From Pollenia angustigena (lineage: Eukaryota > Arthropoda > Insecta > Diptera > Polleniidae), in assembly GCA_930367215.1 (NCBI GenBank), contig OV884059.1:31983882-32047881 (forward strand): a stretch of DNA of 64,000 nucleotides, given 5' to 3'. Below the pieces are notes generated by a model, which worked only from the letters and a program-made list of their open reading frames with translations, was not told the DNA's origin and ran no database searches. Shown here in pieces: positions 32,101-41,190 of the stretch; position 1 is the stretch's first letter, and each line of letters begins with the position of its first letter. The position numbers and the translations under genes are program-made.

Positions 32101-34400
32101 AAATGAGCTCCCACCACAAAATTGAAATATTTGATACTTAAATGGGGCGAAAAAAGTACCAAAAAGGGGAAATACAAAAAATTAAATTTCTTTCTTGAGG
32201 TTATTGGTTCTACAACTGGTACTTTTTTTTTAATAATTTGGTTCTACAACTGGTACTTTTTTAAATAATTTGGTTCTACAACTGGTACTTTTTTAAATAA
32301 TTTGGTTCTACAACTGGTACTTTTTTAATAATTTGGTTCTTCAACTGGTACTTTTTTTAATAATTTAGTTCTACAACTGGTACTTTTTTTAATAATTTGG
32401 TTCTACAACTGTTATTTTTTTTTAAATACACCTAATATTGGACCTAGAGTCATAAAATTCAGCATGCGATATCCCGGTTCTTTTTGAATTTCTGTTAGTA
32501 TTGGACTTTAAACATAAAATTAAACATGCAAAGTCCTAAGTGAATGAGAATCTTCAAAGGGATCTATTTGGTACTTTTTCGTTCTTCAACTGGTACTTTT
32601 TTATTTTCGTTCATATGAAAATAAAATTAAACATGCAAGGTCCTGATTGGATGAGAATCTGTAACAGAACTTTTTGGTAGTAATTTGTTCTTTAACTGGT
32701 ACTTTTTCAATTTTCGTTAATATTGAACCCAAAAGCATTAAATTGAACATGCAATGTCCTGAGAGATTACGAATCTGTAAAAGAGGCTTTTTGGTACTTT
32801 TAAGTTCTTCAACTGGTCCTTTTTGAATTTTCGTTAATATTGAACCTAGAAACCTAATGGACCTAGAGTCATAAAATTCAACATGCGATATCCCGGTTCT
32901 TTTTGGAATTTCCGTTAGTATTGGACTTGAAACATAAAATTGAACATGCAAAGTCCTGAGTGAATGAGAATCTGTAAGAGGGATTTTTTTATATGCTTCT
33001 TATTTCTCTAACTGGTACTAACTAAGGATAGGGTTTAGGGTCGCTAAACCTTCTATATTCAGAAAATATTAATTATCATTTTAGAAAATATCTATTAAAG
33101 CAATAGTTTCGGTATTCAAAAGAGAAGGAAAGCCATTTTAACATGAGTACGCTGTTCACCCTCCATTGCGCCTCCAGTCTATTTCTCCGCTGGCCGTTCC
33201 TTGACTGAATGCGAAAGCGACCAAGAAGGGACACACGGAGAATAACTACAACTCCGAAAATATCTAACCAATTTTGATGAAATTTGAATAGATAGATCAG
33301 CGCAATTAAAACACACAGGGTTTATATGTTTTTCAAAACTAGGAATATTGTTACGTTACTGCCTTTCAATAACGTTTTGGTTTATTTCTTTTATAATAAA
33401 CCGTTTCAAGTTCTTTATTGCACTTTAAAAAAACTAAATAATCACAACACTTTAAACATTGTTTATAATGTACACAACTTTATTTAGTACTTAGTCACTT
33501 TAACAACCGTAATTTATAGCTTGTATTCACAACCAACTATAATTTTCTCAGCGTGATACGTTATTGACACAGTCTGAACTTAGAATGATCTCATTATGCT
33601 AGCCGCCGCAAGTATTTATAGTCTAGCCCAGACGTGTAGATGATACTAGTAACGTCTAGATGGCTCTAGAAAGTACGCCGCATAACGGCTTCTTACTCAT
33701 CTATAGTTACCATCTATATGGCTGAATTAATTGAGTTATTAGGCATCATAAACTAAGGCATACTTTTAGGTGTTACCATAGTTTTAGATAACTATTCGAG
33801 TATTTACAGTGGGGTTAAAGTACAATTATGCACAACAATTTTAACATTACATCTGTACATTGATTTTTACACTGGAAGTGTGCCTAACTTATACAATAAC
33901 AATTTCAACTAATAAAATAACTAACATATACTATATAACTAATAAATACAAGATAACTAATAAATTATTCTAATTCTTAACTAAAGTTACTTTCGTAACA
34001 ACATGAAGGGACAGATTGGCAATTTCGATTTTGATAGAATTAAAAACTTATGTATGTAGATCGATCTACACTCAATGCAACACACAGGCTTTTTTATTTC
34101 TTTATAGTTAGTCAAAAATTCATTCTGGACGGACAACGCGCGTTAGCCTCTAGTTATTTATAAATTTTATTTTTCAAAATTTTGTTCTTACTTTTTTCTA
34201 GTTCCTGTCATATATGCACTGCCGGTGATGATCACCAAGCACTGATCTGGGATATACAGCAAATGCCACGAGCAATCGAGGATCCAATTTTAGCTTATAC
34301 AGCCGCCGAAGGTGAAGTCAATCAAATTCAATGGGGTGCCACACAACCCGATTGGATAGCAATTTGCTACAATAAAGCTTGTGAAATCTTGCGTGTCTAG
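16935..34400 (+). CDS. wap: wings apart / DCAF7 (WDR68/HAN11) WD40 adaptor, four coding exons
   Basis: Joined exons 16935-17125, 17202-17661, 17714-17895 and 34202-34400 give 1032 nt (343 codons plus stop). Human DCAF7 has 342 residues. All junctions are GT-AG and keep frame. The match to DCAF7 is near-continuous: [79 protein letters not shown] and a C-terminal CEILRV. The protein is a beta-propeller scaffold. In flies it binds the kinase Minibrain and Riquiqui and affects growth and neuromuscular development; in vertebrates it partners DYRK1A and CUL4-DDB1. Small differences from vertebrates include one residue fewer before VSGHV and one extra Ala in AYTAAEG. Intron 3 is 16,306 bp and packed with transposons. 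The gene is intact, so the insertions are tolerated. Confidence 0.97.
17202..17661 (+). CDS. wap: wap coding exon 2
   Basis: It follows the acceptor TTTTTCGTAG and encodes [11 protein letters not shown] through STIIYE, covering the first WD repeats including the [13 protein letters not shown] blade. It ends GAG|GTAAAT in phase 0. Confidence 0.95.
17714..17895 (+). CDS. wap: wap coding exon 3
   Basis: It follows the acceptor ATTTTTTTAG and encodes [20 protein letters not shown] through NGIAWAPH. It ends CACAG|GTATGT, splitting a Ser codon completed by exon 4. Confidence 0.95.
18041..18180. mobile_element. Short MITE (CAGCCTGTTTTTCAAA ends)
   Basis: CAGCCTGTTTTTCAAATTAA is inverted near 18150-18180 (TTTTTAAATACAGACAG). 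The centre matches 63330-63382, including TTGTTTCAATATAAATTCCC and CAAGCGAAA, so it is a dispersed family. Confidence 0.6.
18772..19620 (-). pseudogene. gypsy integrase core and C-terminal region
   Basis: The catalytic-core segment reads [29 protein letters not shown] and [16 protein letters not shown], with the Asp, Asp and Glu positions present. A downstream frame covers the C-terminal region ([51 protein letters not shown]). The two parts are in different frames near 19311-19360, so the gene is broken. Confidence 0.85.
19821..20315 (-). pseudogene. gypsy RNase H region, downstream half
   Basis: It encodes [38 protein letters not shown] and [12 protein letters not shown], the C-terminal RNase H / connection motifs of gypsy pol. 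It starts exactly at the insertion site of the 5.66-kb element (target duplication 20316-20323). The upstream half resumes at 25993. Confidence 0.85.
20360..21330 (+). repeat. Left arm of the long inverted repeat
   Basis: It contains GCGCTGCTTAAAATACGAGG, CCGTGCCGGGTGGGGCCCAA and GATGGCTTCAGAAAGTTGC, all present in reverse complement in the right arm. The block from AGCTTTGG to TTTACTTTA is duplicated in tandem (about 20800-20940 and 20960-21100). Confidence 0.85.
21329..21653. repeat. Inner inverted repeat of the long-TIR element
   Basis: TTATTAAACCGCCATATTTG near 21333 is inverted at 21629-21651. A diverged copy of the same stretch follows the same TTTTAATTAA arm sequence at 27882, so it probably belongs to this element family rather than being a separate insertion. 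Confidence 0.5.
22020..22653. mobile_element. MITE (CCCAGCAAAAACTTT ends) containing a SINE-like segment
   Basis: Terminal inverted repeats CCCAGCAAAAACTTTACTTA and its partner TTGTAAGCAAAGTTTTTGCTGGG-type end bound the element. A tRNA-like, A-tailed segment (22244-22436) lies inside. Confidence 0.7.
22244..22436 (+). repeat. Probable tRNA-derived SINE
   Basis: About 70 bp starting GCCCCGGTAGACTAGCTGG carry an A-box-like sequence and a B-box-like GTGTTCGAATC about 45 bp downstream, followed by over 110 bp of A-rich tail. The T-stem does not pair fully, so this is not a functional tRNA. Confidence 0.55.
23822..23930. repeat. (AAT)n microsatellite
   Basis: A run of TAATAATAA units with a few interruptions. 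Confidence 0.8.
24117..24345 (-). CDS. Possible two-exon coding fragment inside the TA element
   Basis: On the minus strand a short open segment ends QEEEKLQQF at a perfect donor GTAAGT (24323-24318). A 90-nt intron ends TTTACATTTTCAG (24234). The next frame continues without shift as [20 protein letters not shown], with sharply higher GC than the surroundings, and a donor-like GTATAT follows near 24116. The family is not recognised; it may be a remnant of the element's own protein or a captured host exon. An upstream stop close to the first segment leaves the start unknown. Confidence 0.25.
25115..25950 (-). repeat. Right arm of the long inverted repeat
   Basis: Reverse complement of the left arm, with only one copy of the duplicated segment. 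The match ends at AGATTCTTAAATTAATTAAA (about 25111). Confidence 0.85.
25993..27016 (-). pseudogene. gypsy reverse transcriptase and start of RNase H
   Basis: Motifs include [57 protein letters not shown], a shortened join to [31 protein letters not shown] and the catalytic YLDD. About 20 residues between LNANSKT and VFSVID look deleted relative to the family. RNase H begins in another frame ([17 protein letters not shown]) and is cut by the 5.66-kb element. Confidence 0.9.
27243..27470 (-). pseudogene. gypsy aspartic protease fragment
   Basis: It contains [13 protein letters not shown], the catalytic D-T-G of a retroviral-type aspartic protease, after a short linker. The frame is separated from gag and RT by stops. 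Confidence 0.8.
27502..27881 (-). pseudogene. gypsy Gag fragment
   Basis: The frame is open upstream of the first Met and reads [36 protein letters not shown] and [15 protein letters not shown]. This is the capsid pattern of insect gypsy Gag proteins (GDKxPSxLLRxM...LWLxRLPxxxQ). It is truncated at 27881 by a repeat. Confidence 0.75.
27882..28095. repeat. Fragment of the long-TIR element family
   Basis: TTTTAATTAAATTTTAGAAT followed by AAACCCCATATTTATATGGG, and later GGCAGTTATGG and TATTTCTAG, parallels 21309-21530. Confidence 0.55.
28098..28325. mobile_element. MITE with GAGCTACCTAAACAAGAGCG ends
   Basis: The left end is inverted as CGCTTGCCGCTCTTATTTAG near 28300. The core CAATACATTTTCAATAAAA is shared with 13783-13990. 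Confidence 0.65.
28326..28457 (+). repeat. Two tandem copies of a 66-bp unit
   Basis: GATAGCGGGTAGGTATGTTA begins at 28326 and 28392, and the two copies are nearly identical. Confidence 0.85.
28624..28821 (-). CDS. Unidentified 65-codon open fragment
   Basis: The stretch is less AT-rich than its neighbours and reads [20 protein letters not shown], then [20 protein letters not shown]. The family is not recognised. It could be a decayed transposon protein; it has no visible partner genes. Confidence 0.2.
   Translation of the reverse strand: MPIRFIQTTSILQREKSECYPPKESYEVMETCAQINLQDLLIHTASRLLKMFYVTQEQKDATPLN
28830..29600. other. No recognisable feature
   Basis: AT-rich sequence without clear ORFs, transposon ends or RNA structures. 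Confidence 0.35.
29601..30335. mobile_element. MITE with CACCCCTATCGTGAAT ends and long subterminal inverted repeats
   Basis: CACCCCTATCGTGAATAAAA (29601) is inverted as TTTTATTCACGATAGTGG near 30317-30334. Extended arms also pair (around AAGGGTATTCATTTC and GAAATGAATACCCTT). The same family is at 36821-37344. Two overlapping 104-codon ORFs on opposite strands arise from its symmetry. Confidence 0.75.
30345..30812. mobile_element. Mosaic of non-LTR retrotransposon relics
   Basis: Plus-sense 3' ends resembling the jockey tail occur at 30352-30390 (ATGAAGATTCAATAAA) and at 30740-30812 (TTTTTAGTTCATATTCAATA). Between them, antisense, is a decayed reverse transcriptase thumb region with [19 protein letters not shown] (about 30550-30610) and a preceding [17 protein letters not shown] in another frame. 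Confidence 0.55.
30813..31451. other. No recognisable feature
   Basis: Intronic sequence with a short higher-GC patch near 30836-31000 but no identifiable protein. Confidence 0.35.
32205..32430 (+). repeat. Tandem array of about 30-bp units
   Basis: Roughly seven copies of GGTTCTACAACTGGTACTTT separated by A/T-rich spacers of slightly varying length. Confidence 0.85.
32460..33010 (+). repeat. Tandem array of about 110-120-bp units
   Basis: Recurring blocks are TTTCGTTAATATTGAAC, AAATTGAACATGCAA, GTCCTGAGTGA, GAATCTGTAA and CAACTGGTACTTTTT. Related single units occur in reverse complement inside the long-TIR element (about 21840-22015). Confidence 0.75.
33349..34000. mobile_element. Solo LTR (TGTTACG...CGTAACA)
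   Basis: The 652-bp segment begins TGTTACGTTACTGCC and ends TACTTTCGTAACA, the TG...CA inverted tips of an LTR. It contains a TATTTATAG-like promoter region near 33614. It has no internal retroelement sequence. Flanking ATAT/ACAT is an imperfect duplication. Confidence 0.65.
34202..34400 (+). CDS. wap: wap coding exon 4 (terminal)
   Basis: It follows the acceptor CTTACTTTTTTCTAG and encodes [20 protein letters not shown] through CEILRV and TAG. It begins 48 bp after the end of a Helitron, so the branch point and pyrimidine tract lie in a very short stretch of native intron. Confidence 0.96.
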
Positions 34401-35300
34401 AAGCAGCATCATGTAAATAGTGCTCAAAATACGACGTATATAAGACAAATTCTCATATATGCACCAAAACAGCCACAACCACAGCCACAACAAAATTTAA
34501 TAATAATGATTATTATAAAACAAAAAACAAAAAAAAAACTAAATCTTAAACTACAATTAATTGTAATTATTATTATTTATATCGCCATTGTTATAATTTT
34601 TATTTTGAATTATTGTTTTTTGTTTTAACAATAACAACAACAATATTATAAGTAAAATTTATAACACACATGACGGAATTATATAACAAAAACGTGAAAT
34701 GTAAACCGAGATCATCAACACTTAGTGTGTGTGATTTTGTTTTAACATACATATTTTTAAAACTTTTATGTTTCTTTTTTGCACACCATAACAAAAAGTA
34801 ATATTGAACACAGCAGCATCTAGTTGAAAACCATTAAACAATTTCTTTTTACCATTTGTTTGCCAACAAAAAAAATGTAGCGACTCTGTAAGAAATTCAT
34901 GTTTAACATAATTGCTTTTGTAGACAATTAAATTTTTTTTGTTTTTAATTTGTAAGTTTCTACTTTAATTTTCAAATTATTTATATTTTATTTATCAATA
35001 TTTTAAGTGTACAAAAACAAAAAAAAAAGAAAAATAATTAGATGTAATAGTAATTGACAATGAACGATTGATTATGTTTAAAAAAAAAACAAACAAACGC
35101 TCACAAAAAATTCTTTTGTTTTATTATTATTTAAATCTATTAATTATAATTTGTTGTTAAATTTTATTTTAAAATCTTACTGGCATATCTTTGAAAAGCT
35201 TAAATGCCTCTTTGGTAAATATTTTATTATTGTTGTGATTTTTTAATCTTGTCGATTTTAAAATTTTCGAATAGGCAGAATAAAAATACATATCTTAAAT
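34401..35300 (+). other. wap: Probable wap 3' UTR
   Basis: Very AT-rich sequence without transposon ends follows the stop codon. An AATAAA at 35279-35284 followed by GT-rich TTTTTGTTTTTGGTTG is a plausible cleavage site. The 3' end is inferred. Confidence 0.4.
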
Positions 35301-35949
35301 CTGATGATTTTTGTTTTTGGTTGAAAATTCAAAAATTAAATTATCCTTTTCCGCCTCATCCATAGTTGCCACATAAAACTGGTGGATCAGTTCAAAATCG
35401 AAAATTTTAAATCAGACTAATTTTCGTACATTTTTCAGCGATACTTTTCTTATAATGCTTCAAAACATGAGATCTTAAGGGTGATCCACTTCAAAACGAC
35501 TGGATCAAATTGGATCATTCCTTTTGCGGGTTTACTCGTAATTACTACGCGAAGGCTTAGGAAAAAAGAAAAATCGTCAAAACAGGGTGGCTATCCTCTG
35601 TTGCGATACGAAAGAAAATGGTACCAAATCTACTGATTGGTACTCTTTAACCTTCGTAGTCCTTCGCATCTTTTTTTTCGCAAACGATTACTCACTATTT
35701 TTTTTAATTTATATATCCAATATAAATTGTTTTACATATTTTGACCTTTCATTCCTATCAATCTTCGCCATCGTTATTTTTTTTTTTTTGTCAGTATTGC
35801 TTAATTTTTCAAAAATTTTGCGAAAGTGATAAAGAGTACCAACCCTACAAGAAATTGCTGATTGAAACTAACACATACAAAGCTTTTAAACTAACACACT
35901 TGCAATTTTGTATTAAATTCACGTACATACATATGGTATCTTTAAAATA
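35301..35949. other. No recognisable feature
   Basis: AT-rich sequence containing a weak inverted motif (GTGGATCAGTTCAAAATCG). Confidence 0.35.
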
Positions 35950-36158
35950 GAAAAGCCCTAACTAACGTCTTCCTTACTTTACAGGAGAAGGAAAAAACTT
36001 AATAAAAATTATAGTCTTGTAGTCGCGATTTTTTTTAAACGCAGTTTTTTATTAAATTGTTTGGAGAATTTAAAAAAAATCGCAACTACAACACAACGAT
36101 TTTTATTAAGTTTGTTCCTTCTCCTGTAAAGTAAGGAAAATGTTAGTTAGGGCTTTTC
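35950..36158. mobile_element. 209-bp MITE with TA duplication (Tc1/mariner-like)
   Basis: GAAAAGCCCTAACTAACGTC and its inverted end GTTAGTTAGGGCTTTTC extend to about 80-bp arms. TA flanks both ends (35948-35949 and 36159-36160). Confidence 0.8.
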
Positions 36159-36684
36159 TATATTAATGGAACGATATATTAAAGTTCACAAGTATGAGTG
36201 GAAAAAAATGTCACACGTACACGATTGTTTTCATCATTTTTTTCATATTGCCCTTAATAAAATTATAGAAACTTCTGATGTATTAACCCATCAGCAATGC
36301 CCATCAGATGATGCATCAAATGACTGTCATTGTTCTTGTAGGGAAATTGGCATTAAGCTTTCGCATCGAAATTGCATTCGCATCGCAATAGCGAGTAGCG
36401 CCTCAGGGTAAAAATTAGTGCTTTTTGGGTACTTTTTGTACCCATTTTTTTTTTTTTTTTTTTTTAATAATTGTGCTTAAAGTTGAAATTTATGTTTTTA
36501 ATGATAAAGGCAGCAAACAAATTAAAAACATTTATGGTGCAAAACAGGGTAAAAACTTTTGGTACTTTAAACAAAATAAATTGATGTGCACATCTATGAA
36601 AATGTTTCGTTTTCAAAATCAATTATGATGACAAATTTGATTAACTATTAACGATATCTATTACCAGGGATACAAAAAATTTAG
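36159..36684. other. Short spacer, no gene recognised
   Basis: It includes a poly-T run at 36447-36466. An 81-codon ORF at 36166-36411 has a somewhat mixed composition but no recognisable motif. Confidence 0.3.
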
Positions 36685-37445
36685 GGGTCAAAACACCGCG
36701 TACGAAATCGAGGAAAATTGTTCGAAATTTTTTATTTTGCTATCATGACACTCGATATCGAAAAAAATGGGAAGTAATTTGAGATTAAAGCATTCGATAT
36801 CAAGTATCCAAAGACATAACCACCCCTATCGCGAATGTTATGGGAATATGTTATATGGGAGCAAACCTATATTCCCATCCCCAACAAATCGGTATCGCAA
36901 ATATTTTGGGAGTAATAATTACTATTGTGAATTATTTGTTAGTATTTTATAAACAAACGTCTCTATTGTGAATAACTTGTCAGTGCTTGTATCGTGAAAG
37001 CAAAATATACAAAATAAAATACTAATAAAAATATAATAAAATAAATAATGAATAGTGTTTATCTTCATTTTCTTAATTAAAACTCCTTCAATAAAAGAAA
37101 AAATAAATTTAATTTAGTCCTACCTTAGAATACAAATTAAAATTTACATATTGCCTTCTCGTTCACATTAACACTTGTTGGGAATTTATTTCGTAAAAAT
37201 ACTCGCGGGAGAAAAAATTGGCGATGCCAAATTTTTTAAATTTGGGAATTCATTCCCAAAAAATTTGCCATGGGAATCATTCACAATACAAAATAAAAAA
37301 ATATGGGAATATTTTCATGGGAGTTGTTGTTTGCGATAGGGGTGAACATTTTCATTCGATACGTCGGTGGCAATAGCATGCAGAAAAATACGATAGTTAA
37401 CTCGATAAAATGTTTTACTCGATATCGAATGCGGTGATTAGAACC
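36685..37445. mobile_element. MITE (family of 5575-5805) with a nested element
   Basis: Ends GGGTCAAAACACCGC and GCGGTGATTAGAACC, plus internal ATTCGATATCAAG, match the 5575-5805 copy. It is interrupted by 36821-37344. Confidence 0.75.
36821..37344. mobile_element. MITE with CACCCCTATCGCGAAT ends
   Basis: CACCCCTATCGC and GCGATAGGGGTG are perfect inverted tips, and AAC flanks each side. It belongs to the family of 29601-30335. Confidence 0.8.
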
Positions 37446-37533
37446 CAGTACTATTGTTCAATACTGTTTAAATACTTCGAGTCCAATCAAATTTTTGCTG
37501 TTGATGTTCCCAAAAACGAAAAAGGTCAACACT

Positions 37534-37645
37534 AATGGCGATTTCTTTTCTGAGAAATATGTTGCATAAATGTTACATGCTCTATCTCTTTTGTGTAGGT
37601 CATATAACATTTATGCAACATATTTCTCAGAAAAGAAATCGCCAT
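37534..37645. mobile_element. 112-bp near-perfect hairpin MITE
   Basis: ATGGCGATTTCTTTTCTGAG and its exact reverse complement bound the segment. The arms pair over about 40 bp through ATATGTTGCATAAATGTTA. Confidence 0.75.
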
Positions 37646-39026
37646 AAGTTTTCTTGTAAAAACCTTTGAATTCGTCTACACAGTTATTGTTTGTCCCGAT
37701 CCCACGAGATTTAACTAAATCGAATTTATTTACGTGAAAGTCTGTGAACAAAAGAGTATAGATATGTAATATGTACCAGTTCAGACTATACGACATAAGT
37801 GCCATTTACATTATACGATGTTTGTCCGAACGAATGAGCGAACAAAACGAATCGAAGAGTACACTCGCTTGTGTACCCCTTTTAATTCCTCTCTCGCCTA
37901 TTAAGTAAGAATCGCAACGACAAAAATCGTATGTATGTAAATGGGGACTAACCCTGCAACAATATTCGTATTTTCTTTGAGTGTCTTCATAAACTCATCC
38001 ATGTTCAGGCGTTACTTTTTTTTTATTGCAAGCTACAAGCTTTTTTTTTTTTTTTGAAGTTGAACTATTTAATTCAAATAAAAACATTACATAAATAACA
38101 AATTTCAAAATTTCGACGAAACATATTAAAGAGAAACATGAAATTGTTGCTTGATTTACACCTTCGTACCCAATCTTGGATTCCTTGATATACTCATGTG
38201 TGACTTTTCGCAAAGTTCAACCAGGTGCTGCATAGTTATTTTTGTTTTAATTTTATAAGGATTTTGTAGCGTTTCAAAATTTAGATTTTCCATCCCCGTC
38301 TATTAATTATCACTATTGTCGAAAATAAACTTTGCAATGAATCTCTTCATTCGTAAAACTGTTCTAAGGGCATTTAGGCCGTCATTGTTTACTTGTACGT
38401 GCAGAGTCTGCACTGCAGACGTATTAGTTTTTACATGGATATGCCAGTTTATATGCAATTAAACATAACTATCGGTGATTATTAAATAAGTTTAAACTAT
38501 GATAAGTCTATACTTGTAATAAACACTTTGAAATAAATTTCTTACTTTTGTTTTTTAATTTTTATTTAAAAATATATTTTATAGAAAATAGATTGAAAAC
38601 ATTTACTTCTTAACTACATAAACAGATTGCAAGAACAACAAAAACTCTGAAAAAATAACCAAACAATTTTTTATACAACAACAACAAAAATCCTACCTCG
38701 TTTTCCATTAAGGATGATTTGAAAAATGAAAAAAAAAATTAAAAAAAAGAATTGCAAAATTTTTAAATTAAGTAAAAAAAAAATAAAACAAAAACTCGAG
38801 AAAAGAATTGAAATTTAGCCTTATTTACTTAAAAAAAAATTAAAACAATGACATATTCCAGCAAAAGCAAAAAAAAAATGAAATAATAAAGGACTTTTTT
38901 AGTTTTGTTAAGGAAATGCAAATAAATAAATACTCACTGTTTTTCAGAAGCTGAAAACATGATCAAAATTTTAAGAAGAAGTTATATAATTTTAATAGTT
39001 ATATTTCAATAGTTGACTATTACTAA
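37646..39026. other. AT-rich spacer
   Basis: No gene recognised. 38560-38900 is extremely A-rich with several poly-A runs. Confidence 0.35.
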
Positions 39027-39379
39027 AGGCTAGATTACACTATTATACTTTGTATTAATACATGCCAAAAACTCAAGTAATATTACAAAGTGTGATAGTG
39101 TGAATGCAATGTGTCACGAAAATGACAAGTATTAAGAAAAAAGTTTGACATCCCATACGACTTCATCGTTTTTTGAAAAATTTCAAAACAATAATACTTT
39201 TCATTGGATCAGGGTTGCATTTTATTTCATGTGTGAGTGTTTATACTTTGTGAGATGGTGTGAACACGAACTGTCATGTTACATTAGATTTTTTGACAGT
39301 CGCAACAAAACTCATTAGATTTCTATCTCACAAAGTATTATGGAATACGTAAGGCTTGTGAGATAGTGTAATCTAGGCT
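39027..39379. mobile_element. 353-bp MITE with TAA duplication
   Basis: AGGCTAGATTACACTATTAT and its inverted end ATAGTGTAATCTAGGCT are flanked by TAA (39024-39026 and 39380-39382), as expected of PIF/Harbinger-type mobilisation. Confidence 0.75.
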
Positions 39380-39660
39380 TAAGTAGTTTTTTGTAATTGA
39401 TAAAGGCACAGTTTGTATGTTACTTTAATCTATAACAAAAGACTTGGGCGTTTACGACAATCGTAATAAGGCTGCATAAGACCGCTTATATAATTGGATA
39501 ATTCTATGCGATATTTAAGAATTCGTAGTACCATGTGACCCGCAAGTATTTTTTCTTTTCGCAAATCATCACAATTTATTTTCTTAAAATTTTCCAATTT
39601 CAATATTTGCGCCATTTTTAATTTTTATTGTCAGCATTGCTTCATTTTCAAAAAAAAAAA

Positions 39661-39762
39661 ATGTTCCATAAATTTAAATGAAGTGGATTTGAAATCGCAC
39701 AAATAATTGAGATCAAAATTTGGTTCGATTTCAATTCCACTTCATTTCGATTTCTAGAACAT
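39661..39762. repeat. 102-bp imperfect hairpin
   Basis: ATGTTCCATAAATTTAAATG with GAAGTGGATTTGAAATCG is inverted at 39727-39762, ending CTAGAACAT. It marks the 3' edge of the antisense retrotransposon relic. Confidence 0.6.
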
Positions 39763-40395
39763 GCCCGTATTCTTCCTGTGGCTGTTTATGACAATCTCCA
39801 CCGACTCCATATGAATTGCATTCAGAGCTGTCATGTATGAGGTGGGATTTGTAACTGAGTCCAGGGGGTTACTGTGTATTTCGATTCGAAAGAAATAATT
39901 TACGAATTCGAATAATTTGTAATGTGTATTACGATTTTCGCAATCGTTCGAAACGATGGCAGAGGTTTTTTTAAAATGGGAAATTTGATGAAAACTTTTT
40001 GTTCGTAATAGAGAGTGGCTGTTAAGAAAGGATTTTTGTGTTTTCGATAAAGTATAAAAAACGTCAGTTTTTCAAACAAATATTACGAAAATCGTAATAC
40101 ACAGTATAAATTGTTCCAATTCGTAAATAATTTCTTTCGAATTGAAATACGTGGTAACCCCCCAGAGGTCCGACTTCACTCTCATAACAGCGAAGATCTT
40201 TCCTGACATGTCTAGGGGAAGGATCTAACTCCAGCAGATGGTAGTTCGAAAAAACTGCTATGTGAGCATTACGTTGTGTTCCGTGACCATACTTATCTTC
40301 GCTTCGTCATGCAAGTGTTCTACATATGCCATCTAAACACAGCCCGTTACAGTCCTTAGGGTGACATTTCGACAGCTCTGAAGCTTCTTGCGCTA
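39763..40395 (-). pseudogene. Antisense non-LTR retrotransposon ORF2 C-terminal region
   Basis: Minus-strand reading gives LQSCRNVTLRTVTGC, NAHIAVFSNYHLLELD and ESEVGPL, then across a MITE insertion DSVTNPTSYMTALNAIHMES. This is the C-terminal region of jockey/LOA-type ORF2 proteins. One stop interrupts it. Removing the 39865-40161 insertion and one CCAG restores the frame. Confidence 0.7.
39865..40161. mobile_element. 297-bp MITE with 4-bp CCAG duplication
   Basis: Ends GGGGTTACTGTGTATTTCGA and TACGTGGTAACCCC are inverted and pair for about 80 bp. CCAG occurs at 39861-39864 and 40162-40165. The retrotransposon reading frame gives an independent check of both boundaries. Confidence 0.85.
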
Positions 40396-40504
40396 AAAAA
40401 TTATATTGTTGTTTCGATCGGTATAGCCATTTTTCCCCTTATTTTTTTATAGCTTGTGCGTTTTAATTTAAGCCTTGGGGGTTTGGAACATTTATTATTT
40501 CTTA

Positions 40505-40620
40505 CGGCCATTTTTACCAAGTTCGGTTATAATTAACAATCGGTTATAGCTGTCAAAACATATGTGTAACCGGAACTTTAATTGAAAGTTAGTTTTAACC
40601 GAACTTGGTGAAAATGGCCG
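40505..40620. mobile_element. 116-bp MITE with TTA duplication
   Basis: CGGCCATTTTTACCAAGTTC and GAACTTGGTGAAAATGGCCG are inverted, flanked by TTA (40502-40504 and 40621-40623). Confidence 0.8.
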
Positions 40621-41190
40621 TTAATCTCACGAAATCACAATAAGAGTTTATTTTTTCCTTGGCTCTCATTACGCTCCAAGATTTAGTTATGTCGTTTCTA
40701 AGAGTTTGAATGACCGCACTATTATTTCAAGAAAACTGAAGTAATTCAAGTACAGTAGGTATACGCGCTTTGTTTTTTTCAAGCAATAAAGTTTTATAAA
40801 AATTTCCATAAAGTAGCACGGATTTAACGCTTTTGTTGAAAATTTGAATTTGGTCGAGCCCTTAAAACTTTAAGTTTGCAATCCTATACGAAGGCTTAGC
40901 ACGATCGAAAAATTTTAAAAAGGGTGTTCGGTATAATATCTGATGGCATTTGTGTTAATGGAATCTATAGAAAACTCACTGGTCCAACAAGTTTTTTTGT
41001 ATTCCCCTTCGCGGACCCATAAAAATCTGCAACGGACCCTTATTTATAAACCGTTGCTCTAAAAAGTAAAATTTTAAAAGCAAACTTGCACCTACAATTT
41101 AAAAAACATTTCTGATTACATAGTCATATACATATATATTTAAAAAAATCAAAAATTTCAAGTTACTTAAGCAAAAGTGTTCCTTCATAC

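Larger units (their letters stand above)
31452..34153 (+). mobile_element. Non-autonomous Helitron (2.7 kb) with nested solo LTR
   Basis: The 5' end TCTATACTTATACTATAAAA followed by GCTGAAAAGTTTGTATGTTT matches the known Helitron 5' terminus pattern. The 3' end is CTAG (34150-34153), preceded 5 bases upstream by the hairpin AACGCGCGTT (34135-34144). It sits between A (31451) and T (34154), the Helitron target rule. The interior has two tandem-repeat arrays and a solo LTR, and no Rep/helicase. Confidence 0.85.
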
